Assembly: GCF_000190735.1 (NCBI RefSeq)
Contig: NC_015177.1
Span: 3,720,001-3,784,000 of the forward strand
Length of the DNA: 64,000 nt
DNA from: Pseudopedobacter saltans DSM 12145
Lineage (GTDB): Bacteria; Bacteroidota; Bacteroidia; Sphingobacteriales; Sphingobacteriaceae
Direction of reading: 5' to 3'
In this document: positions 36,168 through 46,817 of the stretch, in pieces
Position numbering within the stretch: position 1 is the first letter of the stretch
Layout of the letters: each line of letters opens with the position of its first letter
Made by a program: the position numbers and the translations under genes
The notes under the pieces: generated by a model
The model's database searches: none
Told to the model about the DNA's origin: nothing
What the model saw: only the letters and a program-made list of their open reading frames with translations

Positions 36168-36605
36168 TTATCTGCAATTACAACTCCAGTCTGTATCTAA
36201 ATCGATAACCGTAATGACAGTCAGCTTATCTTCGCAGGGAGCTATAATGATTCTTACATTTTGATTATCGCGGGTTTGACCTTCCAGAGCATACCTTTTT
36301 TTACAAATTTGGGTAGTTGTTGTATCTGATTTTTTAAAGTTAATCTTTCCTGTCCTCAATATATCATCCACTTCAATAGAGTCTATTTGTCTGCATTCCA
36401 TTCTGCATTTGGCATGTTTAGAGAATATAATCTTTTTAGGGAATCTATTGGGCGCGGATACAGGCTCTTTATTTACAACAATTGATGGAAGCGTTTTGGT
36501 CGTTTTGTTTTCTGTTGGTTTATCATAAAACTTAATACCGACATAAATAATTAGCAATACGGCGGCAAATTTTAATAAGGATCTCTTTAAGACTTCTTTA
36601 TCCAT
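36168..36605 (-). CDS. Membrane-anchored DUF4258 protein
   Basis: A 145-residue protein with one N-terminal membrane segment (about residues 10-24, LLKFAAVLLIIYVGI). A linker leads to a DUF4258 domain: FSKHAKCRMECRQIDSIEVD, DILRTGKINF, YALEGQT, VRIIIAPC and TVITVIDL. Five cysteines are in the soluble part, with a C-x-C near the end (SCNCR). The function of DUF4258 is unknown. It sits alone between the HigBA remnant and the hybrid regulator. Confidence 0.75.
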   Translation of the reverse strand: MDKEVLKRSLLKFAAVLLIIYVGIKFYDKPTENKTTKTLPSIVVNKEPVSAPNRFPKKIIFSKHAKCRMECRQIDSIEVDDILRTGKINFKKSDTTTTQICKKRYALEGQTRDNQNVRIIIAPCEDKLTVITVIDLDTDWSCNCR

Positions 36606-36703
36606 CTTCTGAATTTAAAATTCAAAAATAGAAATTATTTACGCTTATGCCGGGTTTGCATATACCGGAATCTAGTTTAGAAAACTTTTCAGCTTTTAAC
36701 CTT

Positions 36704-39700
36704 CTACTTAATTTTATTTTTCTTTAGTTCCTGTAAGAATTGGCTTGGAGTTTTATTAAACTCTTTTTTAAAAGCTTTTGTAAAATAAGATTGGGTTTGT
36801 ATTCCTACACGATAAATTACCTCGGTTAATAAGACATCTTCCTCACTCATTATTTCAACAGCTTTTCTTAGTCTGATGGTTCTTATAAAATCGCCAATTG
36901 CTTGCCCTGTTATATCTTTTACCTTCTGATAGAGCTTTGTTCTGCTCATGCCAATTTCATTACACAGGAACTCTATATCCAACTCCGTATTGCTGATGTT
37001 TTTATGAATGATATCCAATAGTTTTTCTAAGAACTCTTTATCCCTGGCATTATTTACAAGCTCTTTCGCCTGAACCTGATAATTTTTTTGATAATGCTCT
37101 TTAAGTTTATTTTGTTGTTCGAAAATATTACGAAGGGTAATTTCCAGAAGATCAATGTTAATGGGTTTGGCAAAATAAAAGTCCGCACCAGATTCTTTTC
37201 CCTCTATCTCTGCTTCGAGACTGGTTTTTGCAGTAAGCATCATAAAAGGGATATGAGAAATATCGATATCGTCTTTTGCCTGTTTACAAAAGCTAATTCC
37301 GTTTACTTTCGGCATCATTACATCGCTGATGATTAGGTCCGGATAAATTTCTTTACATAGTATAAGTCCCTGTTCTCCGTTCTCCGCTTCAAAGATCAGG
37401 TAATCCTTGTTCAAAGTTTCTTTTAAAAATGTTCGAATTTCTTCATTATCATCAACCACAAGGATTTTTTTATGGGATTTCTCCGATTTAATATTGTCCT
37501 CTTCAATATTTGCGTTAACAGATGTAGTATGTAGTTTATTGGTGATGCTTTCCAGCCTTACACCTCCGCTTTCCTCTGTTTTCGACCAAATCTCAGCATG
37601 GCTATAATCTGATTTGAGGAAAGGTAAGGCGATAATAATTTCTGTGCCCAAATCCCGTTCGCTATTAACGTAAATATTCCCTTTATGCAGAGCGGTGAGG
37701 CTTTTTACAAAAGCTAATCCTATACCAGAACCCATATGAGATTCTGTAATCCGGTAATACCTTTCGAATAAATGAACAATGGAATCTTTAGATATGCCTA
37801 TGCCGCTATCAATAACTTTGATATACAAGTATTCTTTACTGTTTAGATTATTCTTTATCGTTAATTGATTGACCAGGCTTGCATTGCTGAATACCAATTT
37901 ATCACTAAGTTCTAGTTTAACGCTCCCATTTTGAGGAGTGTATTTAATCGCGTTAATTATCAGATTAAGTGTTATCTTCTCAAGGATTTGTTTATCAGCC
38001 CAAATTTCCTCTCGTTTAGTAAGGTTCTCAAATCTGAAATCTATATTTTTTTCCTGCGCCAGCTCTTTAAACTCTTCTTCTATTTCGACAAAAAAAGCTT
38101 CCAGATTTAACTGCATAACTTTTAGCTGCAGGTGACCGGATTCTACTTTCCTAAAATCCATCAACTCGTTAATCAAATTCAATAATCGGTTAGCGTTATT
38201 GTGGATAGTATGGTAAAGGTTGTCAAATTTCGAATGGAAATCTTCTTTTAAAAGCCGTTCAACAGGCCCCATAATTAGTGCTAAAGGCGTTCTGAGTTCG
38301 TGGGAAATATTGGTGAAGAATTGCAGTTGCATTTGGTGCATTTCTTCTTTCTTCTTCTCTTCTATCGCTTTAATTTCTAAATTTCTTCTAAAACTTAGGA
38401 TAAGATAGGCAATGTATAAAATAAGGAGTAATACAGACAATTTAAACCACCAGGTATCCCAAAAAGGAGGCGAAATTGATATAGCTAAAGAAGTTCCTTC
38501 GTTCCAGACATCATCATTATTTGAAGCTCTTACTTTAAAGATATAATCTCCCGGAGGAACGTTCGTATAATAGGCTTTTCTGTTTTCATTGATCGAATTC
38601 CACGATTTGTCAAAACCTTCAAGTATATATTCATATTTATTGTTTTCGGCAGCTATATAATTGAGTGCCGAGAAGCCAATGGAAAAGGTGGATTGTTTAT
38701 AATTTAACTGAATTTCTTTGGTGAAGGAAATATCTGACTTAAGCGGAGAGTTTTTTGCCGATGGTAATATAGTTTCGTTAAAGATCTGGAAACTGGTTAA
38801 GTAAAGCGGAGGAATGAATTTATTGAAATGAATATTGTTTGGGTAAAAATAGTTGAAGCCATTTATTCCACCGAAAAACATTTCTCCGCTTTTGGTTTTT
38901 AAAGCAGCGTTAGCCTCAAATTCCAGGCCCTGCAAGCCATCGGCTGTGTTGTATTTTCTGAATGATTTGTCGCGAGGATCTAATTTGGTTAAGCCGTTTG
39001 ATGTGGAAATCCAAAGAAAACCATTATTGTCTTCTAAAATTCCTTTTATAAATTCTTCGGATAGGTGGCAATCGTTGCAGAAAGGTTCAAACTTATCTTT
39101 TTGTGTGTTATAAAGATATAAGCCTCTTTGTCCTAACCACAGTCGTTGCTGCTTATCCTGATAGATTACGCGTATGTCAGGACTCTTTTCTTCGGCAGAG
39201 AAATAGTGTTTAAAAACCTGCGTATTCAGATTGTATTTGTTTAACCCGCCATCATCAGTTCCAATCCACAGGTTGGCAGAATTGTCTTCTAAGATAGAAA
39301 CGATATTGTTACCACTTAACCTAGTGTTTTGTTTCCCTTCTTTTAGCTGTTTAAAAACACCGGTTGTTCTGTCTAGCAGATTTAATCCGTTATAATAGGT
39401 ACAAACCCATAAGTTACCCTTACTGTCTTCATATGCTTTTTGAACAAAGTTCCCGCTGATGGAATTGTTATTATTCTTATCATTTGTATAGCGGGTAAAG
39501 CTATTTGCAGCTTTATTGTATTTGTTTAAGCCTCCGCCCCAGGTGCTGATGTAAATATTGCCGGACTTATCTGCCATGATGTCCAGAACTTCATTAGACC
39601 CTAAAGAAGTCTTATCGAACGGACTGTTTTTTAGGAAGGAAAAGGATGTTCTGTTTGGCGACCAGATATTTATTCCACCGCCGTCTGTACCAATCCAGAT

Positions 39701-40831
39701 GCTTCCATCTTTTGCTTCGTAAAAGCTTTTGATATCGTTGTAATTTAACCCGCTTTTTTGCGAAGATTGTCTTTGCAGACTGAATTTCTCAGCTAAAGGA
39801 GAATAAATGTTCACTCCTCCACGGTGAGTCCCAATCCAGATATTCCCCTGATTGTCTTCAAAAAGAGCCGAAATAGTACGTTGCGATAATCCATGGGAAT
39901 TATTAGGGTCATTGGTATAATTACTGAAAGTATACCGTTTAGTATTCAGTTTGTTTAAACCACCGTTGATTGTACCAACCCATAGATTTTGATTCTTGTC
40001 AATTAAAAGTGCTTTTATCTGATTGCTGCCTATGCTATTTTGCTCGAGATAGTTGTGGCGAAAGTGTGTGGAAGTTTTTTCTGAAGGGGAATATTTTATA
40101 ATGCCATCGTCTTCTGTTCCTAACCAGAGGATACCATTTTTATCGGAACTAACGACGTTGATATTGTGTTGTTTTAATACTCTTCTTGCTTCAAAGCGAT
40201 TGTTCTTTAAATCTAATCGGTAAAGACCGGCAGATGTACTTGCCCAAATCTGATTATCGGAGGGAATATGCAGATCGAAAAATTCTTTTTCTTTAATTCC
40301 AACAAGTTGTTTACTTGATTTTACAAGATTTGGACTGCTTGCCAGTAAAAACAATCCGTTTCCCCTGGTGGCTACCAATAAACTACCTGCAGCAATTTCT
40401 ATAATCTTACTTATCGACTCTTTATACTGCTTTCCAAGATCAACCCGCGTAAAAATTCCCTTCTGCTGGTCGAATAGATTTAAACCTGATTTTGTACCTA
40501 TCCATAAGTTATTTTGCGAGTCTTCAAAAATGCAGGTGATATAACTGTCGCTTATACTTTGATTGTTTTGCGGTAGGTTTTTATAAGAAATGATATTGTA
40601 GCCATCATATTTATTCAGTCCATCGCGGGTACCAATCCATATAAAGCCCAGTTTATCCTGTAAAATACACTCGATAGTGCTATTGGATAACCCATTATCA
40701 TTATTTAATCTTTTTACCCTTAAATCCTGTGCTGCTGCAAATTGAAAGAAGCAGCTCATAACCAAAAATACAATAAGAAAAGTCGAATTAGTATTTGTTT
40801 TGGTATGCTGAATTAAGTGGTTTAATAACAT
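36704..40831 (-). CDS. Hybrid two-component system regulator of the galactan locus
   Basis: A 1375-residue one-protein signal system that spans the inner membrane. Order: signal peptide; fourteen or so reg_prop blades forming two periplasmic propellers (repeat theme GNIWIGTxGGGLNxY); a Y_Y_Y domain (about 690-755); one membrane helix; HisKA with H844 (NISHELRTP); HATPase (GSGIGLAFV); receiver domain (KILVVDDNEEIRTFL, D1127-D1128; phospho-Asp in ISDVMMPK); and a C-terminal AraC helix-turn-helix (AVEIMSEEDVLLTEVIYRVG). The ATG at 40831 gives a proper signal peptide; an upstream start at 40876 is possible. It is divergent from the SusC gene and should activate it on sensing an oligosaccharide. 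Confidence 0.94.
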   Translation of the reverse strand: MLLNHLIQHTKTNTNSTFLIVFLVMSCFFQFAAAQDLRVKRLNNDNGLSNSTIECILQDKLGFIWIGTRDGLNKYDGYNIISYKNLPQNNQSISDSYITCIFEDSQNNLWIGTKSGLNLFDQQKGIFTRVDLGKQYKESISKIIEIAAGSLLVATRGNGLFLLASSPNLVKSSKQLVGIKEKEFFDLHIPSDNQIWASTSAGLYRLDLKNNRFEARRVLKQHNINVVSSDKNGILWLGTEDDGIIKYSPSEKTSTHFRHNYLEQNSIGSNQIKALLIDKNQNLWVGTINGGLNKLNTKRYTFSNYTNDPNNSHGLSQRTISALFEDNQGNIWIGTHRGGVNIYSPLAEKFSLQRQSSQKSGLNYNDIKSFYEAKDGSIWIGTDGGGINIWSPNRTSFSFLKNSPFDKTSLGSNEVLDIMADKSGNIYISTWGGGLNKYNKAANSFTRYTNDKNNNNSISGNFVQKAYEDSKGNLWVCTYYNGLNLLDRTTGVFKQLKEGKQNTRLSGNNIVSILEDNSANLWIGTDDGGLNKYNLNTQVFKHYFSAEEKSPDIRVIYQDKQQRLWLGQRGLYLYNTQKDKFEPFCNDCHLSEEFIKGILEDNNGFLWISTSNGLTKLDPRDKSFRKYNTADGLQGLEFEANAALKTKSGEMFFGGINGFNYFYPNNIHFNKFIPPLYLTSFQIFNETILPSAKNSPLKSDISFTKEIQLNYKQSTFSIGFSALNYIAAENNKYEYILEGFDKSWNSINENRKAYYTNVPPGDYIFKVRASNNDDVWNEGTSLAISISPPFWDTWWFKLSVLLLILYIAYLILSFRRNLEIKAIEEKKKEEMHQMQLQFFTNISHELRTPLALIMGPVERLLKEDFHSKFDNLYHTIHNNANRLLNLINELMDFRKVESGHLQLKVMQLNLEAFFVEIEEEFKELAQEKNIDFRFENLTKREEIWADKQILEKITLNLIINAIKYTPQNGSVKLELSDKLVFSNASLVNQLTIKNNLNSKEYLYIKVIDSGIGISKDSIVHLFERYYRITESHMGSGIGLAFVKSLTALHKGNIYVNSERDLGTEIIIALPFLKSDYSHAEIWSKTEESGGVRLESITNKLHTTSVNANIEEDNIKSEKSHKKILVVDDNEEIRTFLKETLNKDYLIFEAENGEQGLILCKEIYPDLIISDVMMPKVNGISFCKQAKDDIDISHIPFMMLTAKTSLEAEIEGKESGADFYFAKPINIDLLEITLRNIFEQQNKLKEHYQKNYQVQAKELVNNARDKEFLEKLLDIIHKNISNTELDIEFLCNEIGMSRTKLYQKVKDITGQAIGDFIRTIRLRKAVEIMSEEDVLLTEVIYRVGIQTQSYFTKAFKKEFNKTPSQFLQELKKNKIK

Positions 40832-41047
40832 TGTTTTCTTTGCGGAAGTTCGTTTTTCTAAAATAGAAATAAGCAAGGCAAAAAAAGAATCGATTAAACG
40901 ATTTTTCTGCTTTTTATTACCAATAGGTAGTGTTTTCTGAATAAATGGATTAAAAAAATGGACGAAAGGACAAACCGGTTTATGAAATTAATCACTCTTT
41001 TGTACAAAGGTTAAACGACGTTGACCTATTTGTATAAACCTAAGATT

Positions 41048-44020
41048 ATGATACAAGAATTATCGCTTTTTTTAAGAATTAAGCTAATAGTACCGCTTCT
41101 CTTTTTAATAGTATCCACTTCTTTTGCGCAAAATCAAACTACCGTTAGCGGTATAGTAAAATCAGCAACAGACGGAGAGCCACTTCCTGGGGTGGCAGTG
41201 TCTGTTAAAGGCACTACTGCGGGGACCTTAACAGATATACAAGGAAGGTTTGTTATAAATATTCCCAAACCTGGAGCTGTTCTGGTGTTTAGCTCGCTCG
41301 GTTTTAGCACACAGGAAATAACGGCAAACAGCGCTTCATTAAATGTTACTCTTTCAGAGAATCTAAGCGCTCTTAATGAAGTTGTTGTTGTCGGTTATGG
41401 AACTACCAGAAAACAGGATCTTACCGGAGCTGTAACTGTAGTAGGAGCAAAAGATTTCCAAAAAGGAACGGTGACAACACCCGAGCAAATGATTACAGGA
41501 AAGGTTCCCGGAGTTTCCATTGTTTCTAACGGTGGTCAGCCCGGCTCCGGAGCAACAATCAGAATCAGGGGCGGAGCTTCCTTAAGCGCAAATAACGATC
41601 CTTTGTTTGTAATTGATGGTGTTCCTTTGGAAAACTCTACAGTTTCGGGAGCTTCTAATCCGTTGAGTTTTATTAATCCAAATGACATAGAGTCGTTCAC
41701 TGTTTTAAAAGATGCTTCGGCGACGGCAATTTACGGATCCAGAGCTTCTAATGGTGTTATTATTATCACGACTAAAAAAGGAAGTTCGGGTAAGCTGAAT
41801 ATTAATTTTAGTACAGTAAACGCGTTGTCTTCAATTACAAAGTATGCGGATGTACTTTCGGCAGATCAGTTTAGAGCGGTAGTGAATGAGTTTGGAACCG
41901 CAGACCAGAAGGCAGATCTTGGACAGTTTAGTACAGACTGGCAAAAGCTGATTTATCAGGATGGTTTCAATACGGATAATAATATTTCTTTCAGTGGAGG
42001 GGTGAAAAATCTGCCTTACAGACTTTCGTTTGGATATCAAAATCAAAGTGGTATTCTGAAAACGGATAAATACCAAAAAACATCTGCCGCTTTAGCTCTG
42101 AATCCCACTTTCTTTGATAATCATCTGAAAGTGGATTTAAACATTAAAGGATCTATGCAAAACACCCGATTTGCCAATCAGGCGGCAATTGGCGGAGCAG
42201 TAAGTTTCGATCCATCGCAGGCTGTTTACACGAATTTATCTGACTATGGTGGTTATTGGGAATGGATGAATCCTACAAACCCATCAGGCTTAGAGAATTT
42301 AGTGGGAAGAAACCCGGTTGGTTTATTGAACCAGCGTTTCGACAATGCTAAACCTTACAAAAGTATTGGTAATTTAAGTCTGGAATATAAATTCCACTTT
42401 CTGCCAGATTTAAAAGCAGTTTTGAACTTAGGATATGATATCTCTACAGGAAAAGGGACGGTATATGTTCCAGCGACAGCAGCGGAACTGATAGACCAGG
42501 GTGGAACAGATAGTAAATATAAGCAGAACAAAACCAATACAGTTGCCGATTTTTATCTGAATTATGTTAAAGAGCTAAACGATATAAAAAGCCGTTTAGA
42601 AGTAACCGCTGGTTATTCATATAATGACTATCTGACAAAAGTTTACAATTATACCAGCTACAACGCTTTAGGCGCAGTAATTTCTGAACCTGCTTTTCCA
42701 TTTGACAAACCACATAGCAGGAATATCTCGTATTTCGGAAGATTAAACTATAATTATGATGAGCGCTATTATCTAACCGGTACTGTAAGAACAGACGGAT
42801 CTTCCAGATTTGCGGAAGGGAACAGATATGGAACTTTCCCCGCTATTGCTTTTTCATGGGCAATCAATAATGAAAGCTTTTTACAAGATAGTAAGCATGT
42901 TAATTTGCTGAAACTTCGTTTAAGCTATGGCTTAACTGGTCAGCAGGATATCAATGCGTTATATGGCTATATGTCTTATTATAATTTAAGTACTATTAAC
43001 GCTTCTTATCAATTTGGAGATCAATATTATCAGATGTACAGGCCAAGCGCATATATTTCTGATTTGAAATGGGAACAAACAGCAACAAGCAATATTGCAT
43101 TGGACTTTGGTCTTTTTAATAATAAGGTTTCCGGAAGTATAGACCTGTATAAAAGAAAAACATCTGATTTACTGAATAAAATTCCACAGCCGGCCGGAAC
43201 CAATTTTTCAGCGACAGCTTATGTGAATGTTGGAGATATGGAAAATGAAGGGGTGGAATTGAATTTAAATGTTGTCCCGGTAGAAAACAAGAACTTTAAA
43301 TGGGATGCCGGTTTTAATTTAACATATAATAAGAATACCATCACCAACCTTACAGTTGTACCCAATGATCCTAACTATTTGGGTTTCCCCGGAGGCACAA
43401 TTGCCGGCGGTGTAAGTGGTCAATACGCATTTATTAATGCGGTAGGTTCACCAAAAAACACATTCTTTCTTTACAAGCAGGTTTATGATGAAAACGGAAA
43501 GCCATTGGAAGGAATATATGTAGACGCGAATAAAGACGGGAAAATTACAACCAGTGATTTTGTGAAAGGTAAATCCTCAGATCCGAAAGTTTTCTTGGGC
43601 TTTACCAACAATTTAAGCTACAAAAAATGGTCATCAGCCTTTGTGCTGAGGGCAAGCTTAGGAAATTATGTTTATAATAACGCATTTAGTCAACGTGGAA
43701 ACCTCGCTCAATTTATAGGAACTCAGGTTCTGCTCAACGGATCTCCTAATTATTTCGAGACCGGGTTTAAAACACAACAGCTGTTAAGTGATTATTATGT
43801 GGAAAATGGCTCATTCTTAAAAATGGATAACTTTTCCATTGGTTACGATTTTGGGCGTATCGCTCGTAACACAGCCAATCTAAGAGTAAATGCTTACGTA
43901 CAAAATGTGTTCACAATTACAAAGTATAAAGGTTTGGATCCTGAAGTGGCGTCCGGTGTTGATAATAACATTTATCCGAGACCAAGGATTTATTCTTTAG
44001 GATTAAACTTAAACTTCTAA
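41048..44020 (+). CDS. SusC-family TonB-dependent transporter of the galactan locus
   Basis: A 990-residue outer-membrane receptor. The ATG at 41048 (MIQELSLFLR) is preferred to a TTG 27 nt earlier; the signal peptide ends at SFAQ. A carboxypeptidase-D-like domain (TTVSGIVKSATDGEPLPGVA), the TonB-box region (EVVVVGYGTTRKQDLTGAV), the plug (ATIRIRGGASLSANNDPLFV) and the barrel follow, ending YSLGLNLNF. First gene of the galactan operon, with SusD 9 nt downstream; it should import galacto-oligosaccharides. Confidence 0.94.
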   Translation: MIQELSLFLRIKLIVPLLFLIVSTSFAQNQTTVSGIVKSATDGEPLPGVAVSVKGTTAGTLTDIQGRFVINIPKPGAVLVFSSLGFSTQEITANSASLNVTLSENLSALNEVVVVGYGTTRKQDLTGAVTVVGAKDFQKGTVTTPEQMITGKVPGVSIVSNGGQPGSGATIRIRGGASLSANNDPLFVIDGVPLENSTVSGASNPLSFINPNDIESFTVLKDASATAIYGSRASNGVIIITTKKGSSGKLNINFSTVNALSSITKYADVLSADQFRAVVNEFGTADQKADLGQFSTDWQKLIYQDGFNTDNNISFSGGVKNLPYRLSFGYQNQSGILKTDKYQKTSAALALNPTFFDNHLKVDLNIKGSMQNTRFANQAAIGGAVSFDPSQAVYTNLSDYGGYWEWMNPTNPSGLENLVGRNPVGLLNQRFDNAKPYKSIGNLSLEYKFHFLPDLKAVLNLGYDISTGKGTVYVPATAAELIDQGGTDSKYKQNKTNTVADFYLNYVKELNDIKSRLEVTAGYSYNDYLTKVYNYTSYNALGAVISEPAFPFDKPHSRNISYFGRLNYNYDERYYLTGTVRTDGSSRFAEGNRYGTFPAIAFSWAINNESFLQDSKHVNLLKLRLSYGLTGQQDINALYGYMSYYNLSTINASYQFGDQYYQMYRPSAYISDLKWEQTATSNIALDFGLFNNKVSGSIDLYKRKTSDLLNKIPQPAGTNFSATAYVNVGDMENEGVELNLNVVPVENKNFKWDAGFNLTYNKNTITNLTVVPNDPNYLGFPGGTIAGGVSGQYAFINAVGSPKNTFFLYKQVYDENGKPLEGIYVDANKDGKITTSDFVKGKSSDPKVFLGFTNNLSYKKWSSAFVLRASLGNYVYNNAFSQRGNLAQFIGTQVLLNGSPNYFETGFKTQQLLSDYYVENGSFLKMDNFSIGYDFGRIARNTANLRVNAYVQNVFTITKYKGLDPEVASGVDNNIYPRPRIYSLGLNLNF

Positions 44021-44029
44021 CCCTTAAAC

Positions 44030-45661
44030 ATGTACATTATGTTTCCATATAAAAAGCTTAAAATGAATATGCAGTCATTAAAAATGTCTTTTTTTAGCAT
44101 TCTGATCATGTCTGCTTTTGGGTGTACAAAATTAGATTTGCAGCCAACGAATGACCTCACCGCTGAAGACGTTTATAATAGCCCATTGGGGTATAAACAG
44201 ACTTTGGCAAAAGTATACGGCGCCTTCGCACTAACAGGAAATGCTACAACCGGACAGCAGGATATACCAGCTGAAATTATTAAAGACGAAGGAAACTCGG
44301 ATTTCCTGAGGCTTTACTGGAATTTACAGGAATTGACTACCGATGAGGCGGCCTGGAGCTGGTCCAGCGATGCAGGTATTCTGGGGCTTCATGAGTTGAA
44401 CTGGTCCTCTACAAATGCAATAATATCCGGTCTTTATTATAGAAGCTTCTTCCAGATTACCCTGTGTAATGATTTTATAAGACAAGCAGCGGAAGATAAA
44501 ATTACTTCCAAAGGTTTTTCCGATACAGACCTTCAGGAAATAAGAAGGTATAGGGCAGAAGCGAGGTTTTTAAGAGCATACCAATATTGGGTATTGATGG
44601 ATCTTTATGCCAATCCACCATTTGTTACCGAAGATTTTAAATTGGGGGCAAAAGATCTTCCCAAACAGACAAACCGAAATGAACTGTTTAGTTATTTAGA
44701 GTCAGAGCTTAAAGCAATAGAAACTGAATTGGCTCCTGCAAAGACGAATGAATACGGGAGGGCAGATCAGGCAGCAGCCTGGGCATTGCTTTCCAGAATT
44801 TATTTGAACGCGGAAGTTTATATCAAAATACCAAAATATACCGAGGCAATTACTTATGCCAAAAAAATTATTGGCGCAGGTTATAGTTTACATGGTAATT
44901 ATCAGGAATTGACCATTGCGGACAATCATTTGAATACAGATGAGAATATTTTAATGATTAACTATGATGGAACACATACCCAAAACTATGGCGGAACAAC
45001 GTATTTAATGCATGGCCCGGCGAATGTGCCGGCAAATATATCGGGTTCTAACGGAGACTGGGGCGGGCTAAGAACAACGCAAAATTTTGTCGGGCTATTT
45101 ACTGATTATTCAGGAAATACTGATAAAAGAGCTTTGTTTTATACGACTGGGCAAACTTTAGAAATGGAAGAATTATATCTTTCTAAGGCAGGTTTTTCTC
45201 CAATTAAGTTTAGAAATAAGACAAGAACAGGCGGGGATGCCCCACATCAGGATCCGGCTAAGGATTTCTCTGATATAGATTTTCCACTATTCAGGTTTGG
45301 TGAAGTGTATCTAAATTATGCTGAAGCTGTTTTAAGAGGGGGAAATGGGGGAGATAAAGCTACAGCACTTCAATATATAAATAATTTGCGTACCAGGGCT
45401 TACGCCGGGAGCGCTACAGGAAATATCGGGTCCAGCGATCTGACTTTAGACTTCCTGCTGGATGAAAGAGGAAGAGAACTTTACTTCGAAGCGCACAGAA
45501 GAACGGATTTGATTCGATTTAACAAGTTTACCACAGCAAATTATTTATGGGCCTGGAAAGGCGGAGTAAAAGCAGGAACCTCTGTAAGTAACAACAGAAA
45601 TATATTTCCTATTCCGAGTTCAGATTTGTCATCAAATCCAAATTTGAATCAAAACCCTTAA
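44030..45661 (+). CDS. SusD-family glycan-binding lipoprotein of the galactan locus
   Basis: An approximately 540-residue SusD/RagB lipoprotein. The lipobox is MSAFGC (SFFSILIMSAFGCTKLDLQP). TPR-like helices are visible (ARFLRAYQYWVLMDLYANPP, AAWALLSRIYLNAEVYI) with the family C-terminus LLDERGRELYFEAHRRTDLI and NIFPIPSSDLSSNPNLNQNP. Internal ATGs at 44063 and 44084 could be the true start, since about 14 residues before the signal peptide look surplus. It caps the SusC channel at the cell surface. Confidence 0.92.
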   Translation: MYIMFPYKKLKMNMQSLKMSFFSILIMSAFGCTKLDLQPTNDLTAEDVYNSPLGYKQTLAKVYGAFALTGNATTGQQDIPAEIIKDEGNSDFLRLYWNLQELTTDEAAWSWSSDAGILGLHELNWSSTNAIISGLYYRSFFQITLCNDFIRQAAEDKITSKGFSDTDLQEIRRYRAEARFLRAYQYWVLMDLYANPPFVTEDFKLGAKDLPKQTNRNELFSYLESELKAIETELAPAKTNEYGRADQAAAWALLSRIYLNAEVYIKIPKYTEAITYAKKIIGAGYSLHGNYQELTIADNHLNTDENILMINYDGTHTQNYGGTTYLMHGPANVPANISGSNGDWGGLRTTQNFVGLFTDYSGNTDKRALFYTTGQTLEMEELYLSKAGFSPIKFRNKTRTGGDAPHQDPAKDFSDIDFPLFRFGEVYLNYAEAVLRGGNGGDKATALQYINNLRTRAYAGSATGNIGSSDLTLDFLLDERGRELYFEAHRRTDLIRFNKFTTANYLWAWKGGVKAGTSVSNNRNIFPIPSSDLSSNPNLNQNP

Positions 45662-45694
45662 TCAGAAAATTCTATGTTATTAAACATAAACAAT

Positions 45695-46813
45695 ATGGAA
45701 AAGCATTTAAAATATATACTGATTTTGTTTATCGCTGCTATGGCATCCTGTAAAAGTGATATCGAAAAATCTATTATCCTGATGCCTTCAGCCTCGTCAC
45801 AAAACTTTTCGGCATCCCATCAGACTATTGTGCTAAACTCTGGAAATAAGAAAGAGAAAGTAGTTACTTTCACTTTTAACAAACCTAATTATGGTGTGGA
45901 GCTTGTTCCGTCATATACGTTGCAATTTGCACTACCGGCAGATACTTCTGGCGCCAATGCCTGGACAAAAGCCATAAATGTAAGACTAACGGAAGAAGAA
46001 GGTACTTCTAAAGCATTTTTAGGAGAAGATTTAAATGCGATTTTGGCAACGCAAATGCAACTGGAAACAGGTATAAATCATAAAATTGTTGTGCGCTTAA
46101 AAACGGATGTCAATCAAAACTCTGGATTAGTGTCAAATCTTAGGCCTTTATATTCAAAGGTGGAACTGAACATTACCCCATTTGAAGATATCGTTGTATA
46201 TCCCGCCTTATTGGTAAAAGGAGGAAATTCATGGCAGACACCCTCGGTAAGAACCAATGGGCTTTTGCTGGCTTCATCTGGTTTTAATGCCAAATATGAG
46301 GGATATCTAAATCTTCCAAATGCCGACGGTTGGGGAGGGGATGCTTTTACTCTGATTAGTACAACAACCGGGGTATCTTATGGTTGGGGAACCTCTTCGA
46401 CAACAATTGCTGAAGGTTCAACAGGAAATCTTTGGCTGACGCCATCTCCTGCATATATGAAGGTTAATGTAAATTTAGATGCCCTGACAATTAACTACCA
46501 ACCGGTTACATTCTCACTTTCGGGAGATCATAATTCGTGGAGTACATCAGATACAAAAATGACACTGAATACATCAACACAGCAGTTAGAATTAGATAAT
46601 GTAACTTTTGCTGCGGGAAATGTATTCGCCTTTATTGCCAACGGGAATTGGAATATTGCTTATAAAGTAAATGATAAAGGCAAGTTGGTATTTGCAGGTG
46701 ATCCGGTTTGGGGAGGTATCAATATAAAAGTAGAAACCGCCGGAATATACAAGGTAATTCTGGACCTTAGCGGTGGAGATGGAAATTATACATATCAGTT
46801 AATAAAGAAATAG
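45695..46813 (+). CDS. SusE-like surface glycan-binding lipoprotein
   Basis: A 372-residue lipoprotein; the ATG at 45695 gives MEKHLKYILILFIAAMASC with a clear lipobox. The N-terminal SusE-type Ig-like domain is seen in VVTFTFNKPNYGVELVPSYT. The C-terminal part has two glycan-binding-like modules (YEGYLNLPNADGWGGDAFTL; FSLSGDHNSWSTSDTKMTLN) with exposed Trp residues. It occupies the SusE/SGBP position of the operon and should hold galactan at the surface. Confidence 0.88.
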   Translation: MEKHLKYILILFIAAMASCKSDIEKSIILMPSASSQNFSASHQTIVLNSGNKKEKVVTFTFNKPNYGVELVPSYTLQFALPADTSGANAWTKAINVRLTEEEGTSKAFLGEDLNAILATQMQLETGINHKIVVRLKTDVNQNSGLVSNLRPLYSKVELNITPFEDIVVYPALLVKGGNSWQTPSVRTNGLLLASSGFNAKYEGYLNLPNADGWGGDAFTLISTTTGVSYGWGTSSTTIAEGSTGNLWLTPSPAYMKVNVNLDALTINYQPVTFSLSGDHNSWSTSDTKMTLNTSTQQLELDNVTFAAGNVFAFIANGNWNIAYKVNDKGKLVFAGDPVWGGINIKVETAGIYKVILDLSGGDGNYTYQLIKK

Positions 46814-46817
46814 TAAA

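Noticed and set aside
36005..36208. A 67-codon plus-strand frame
   Set aside because: Antisense to the HigB remnant and the end of the DUF4258 gene; no coding character.
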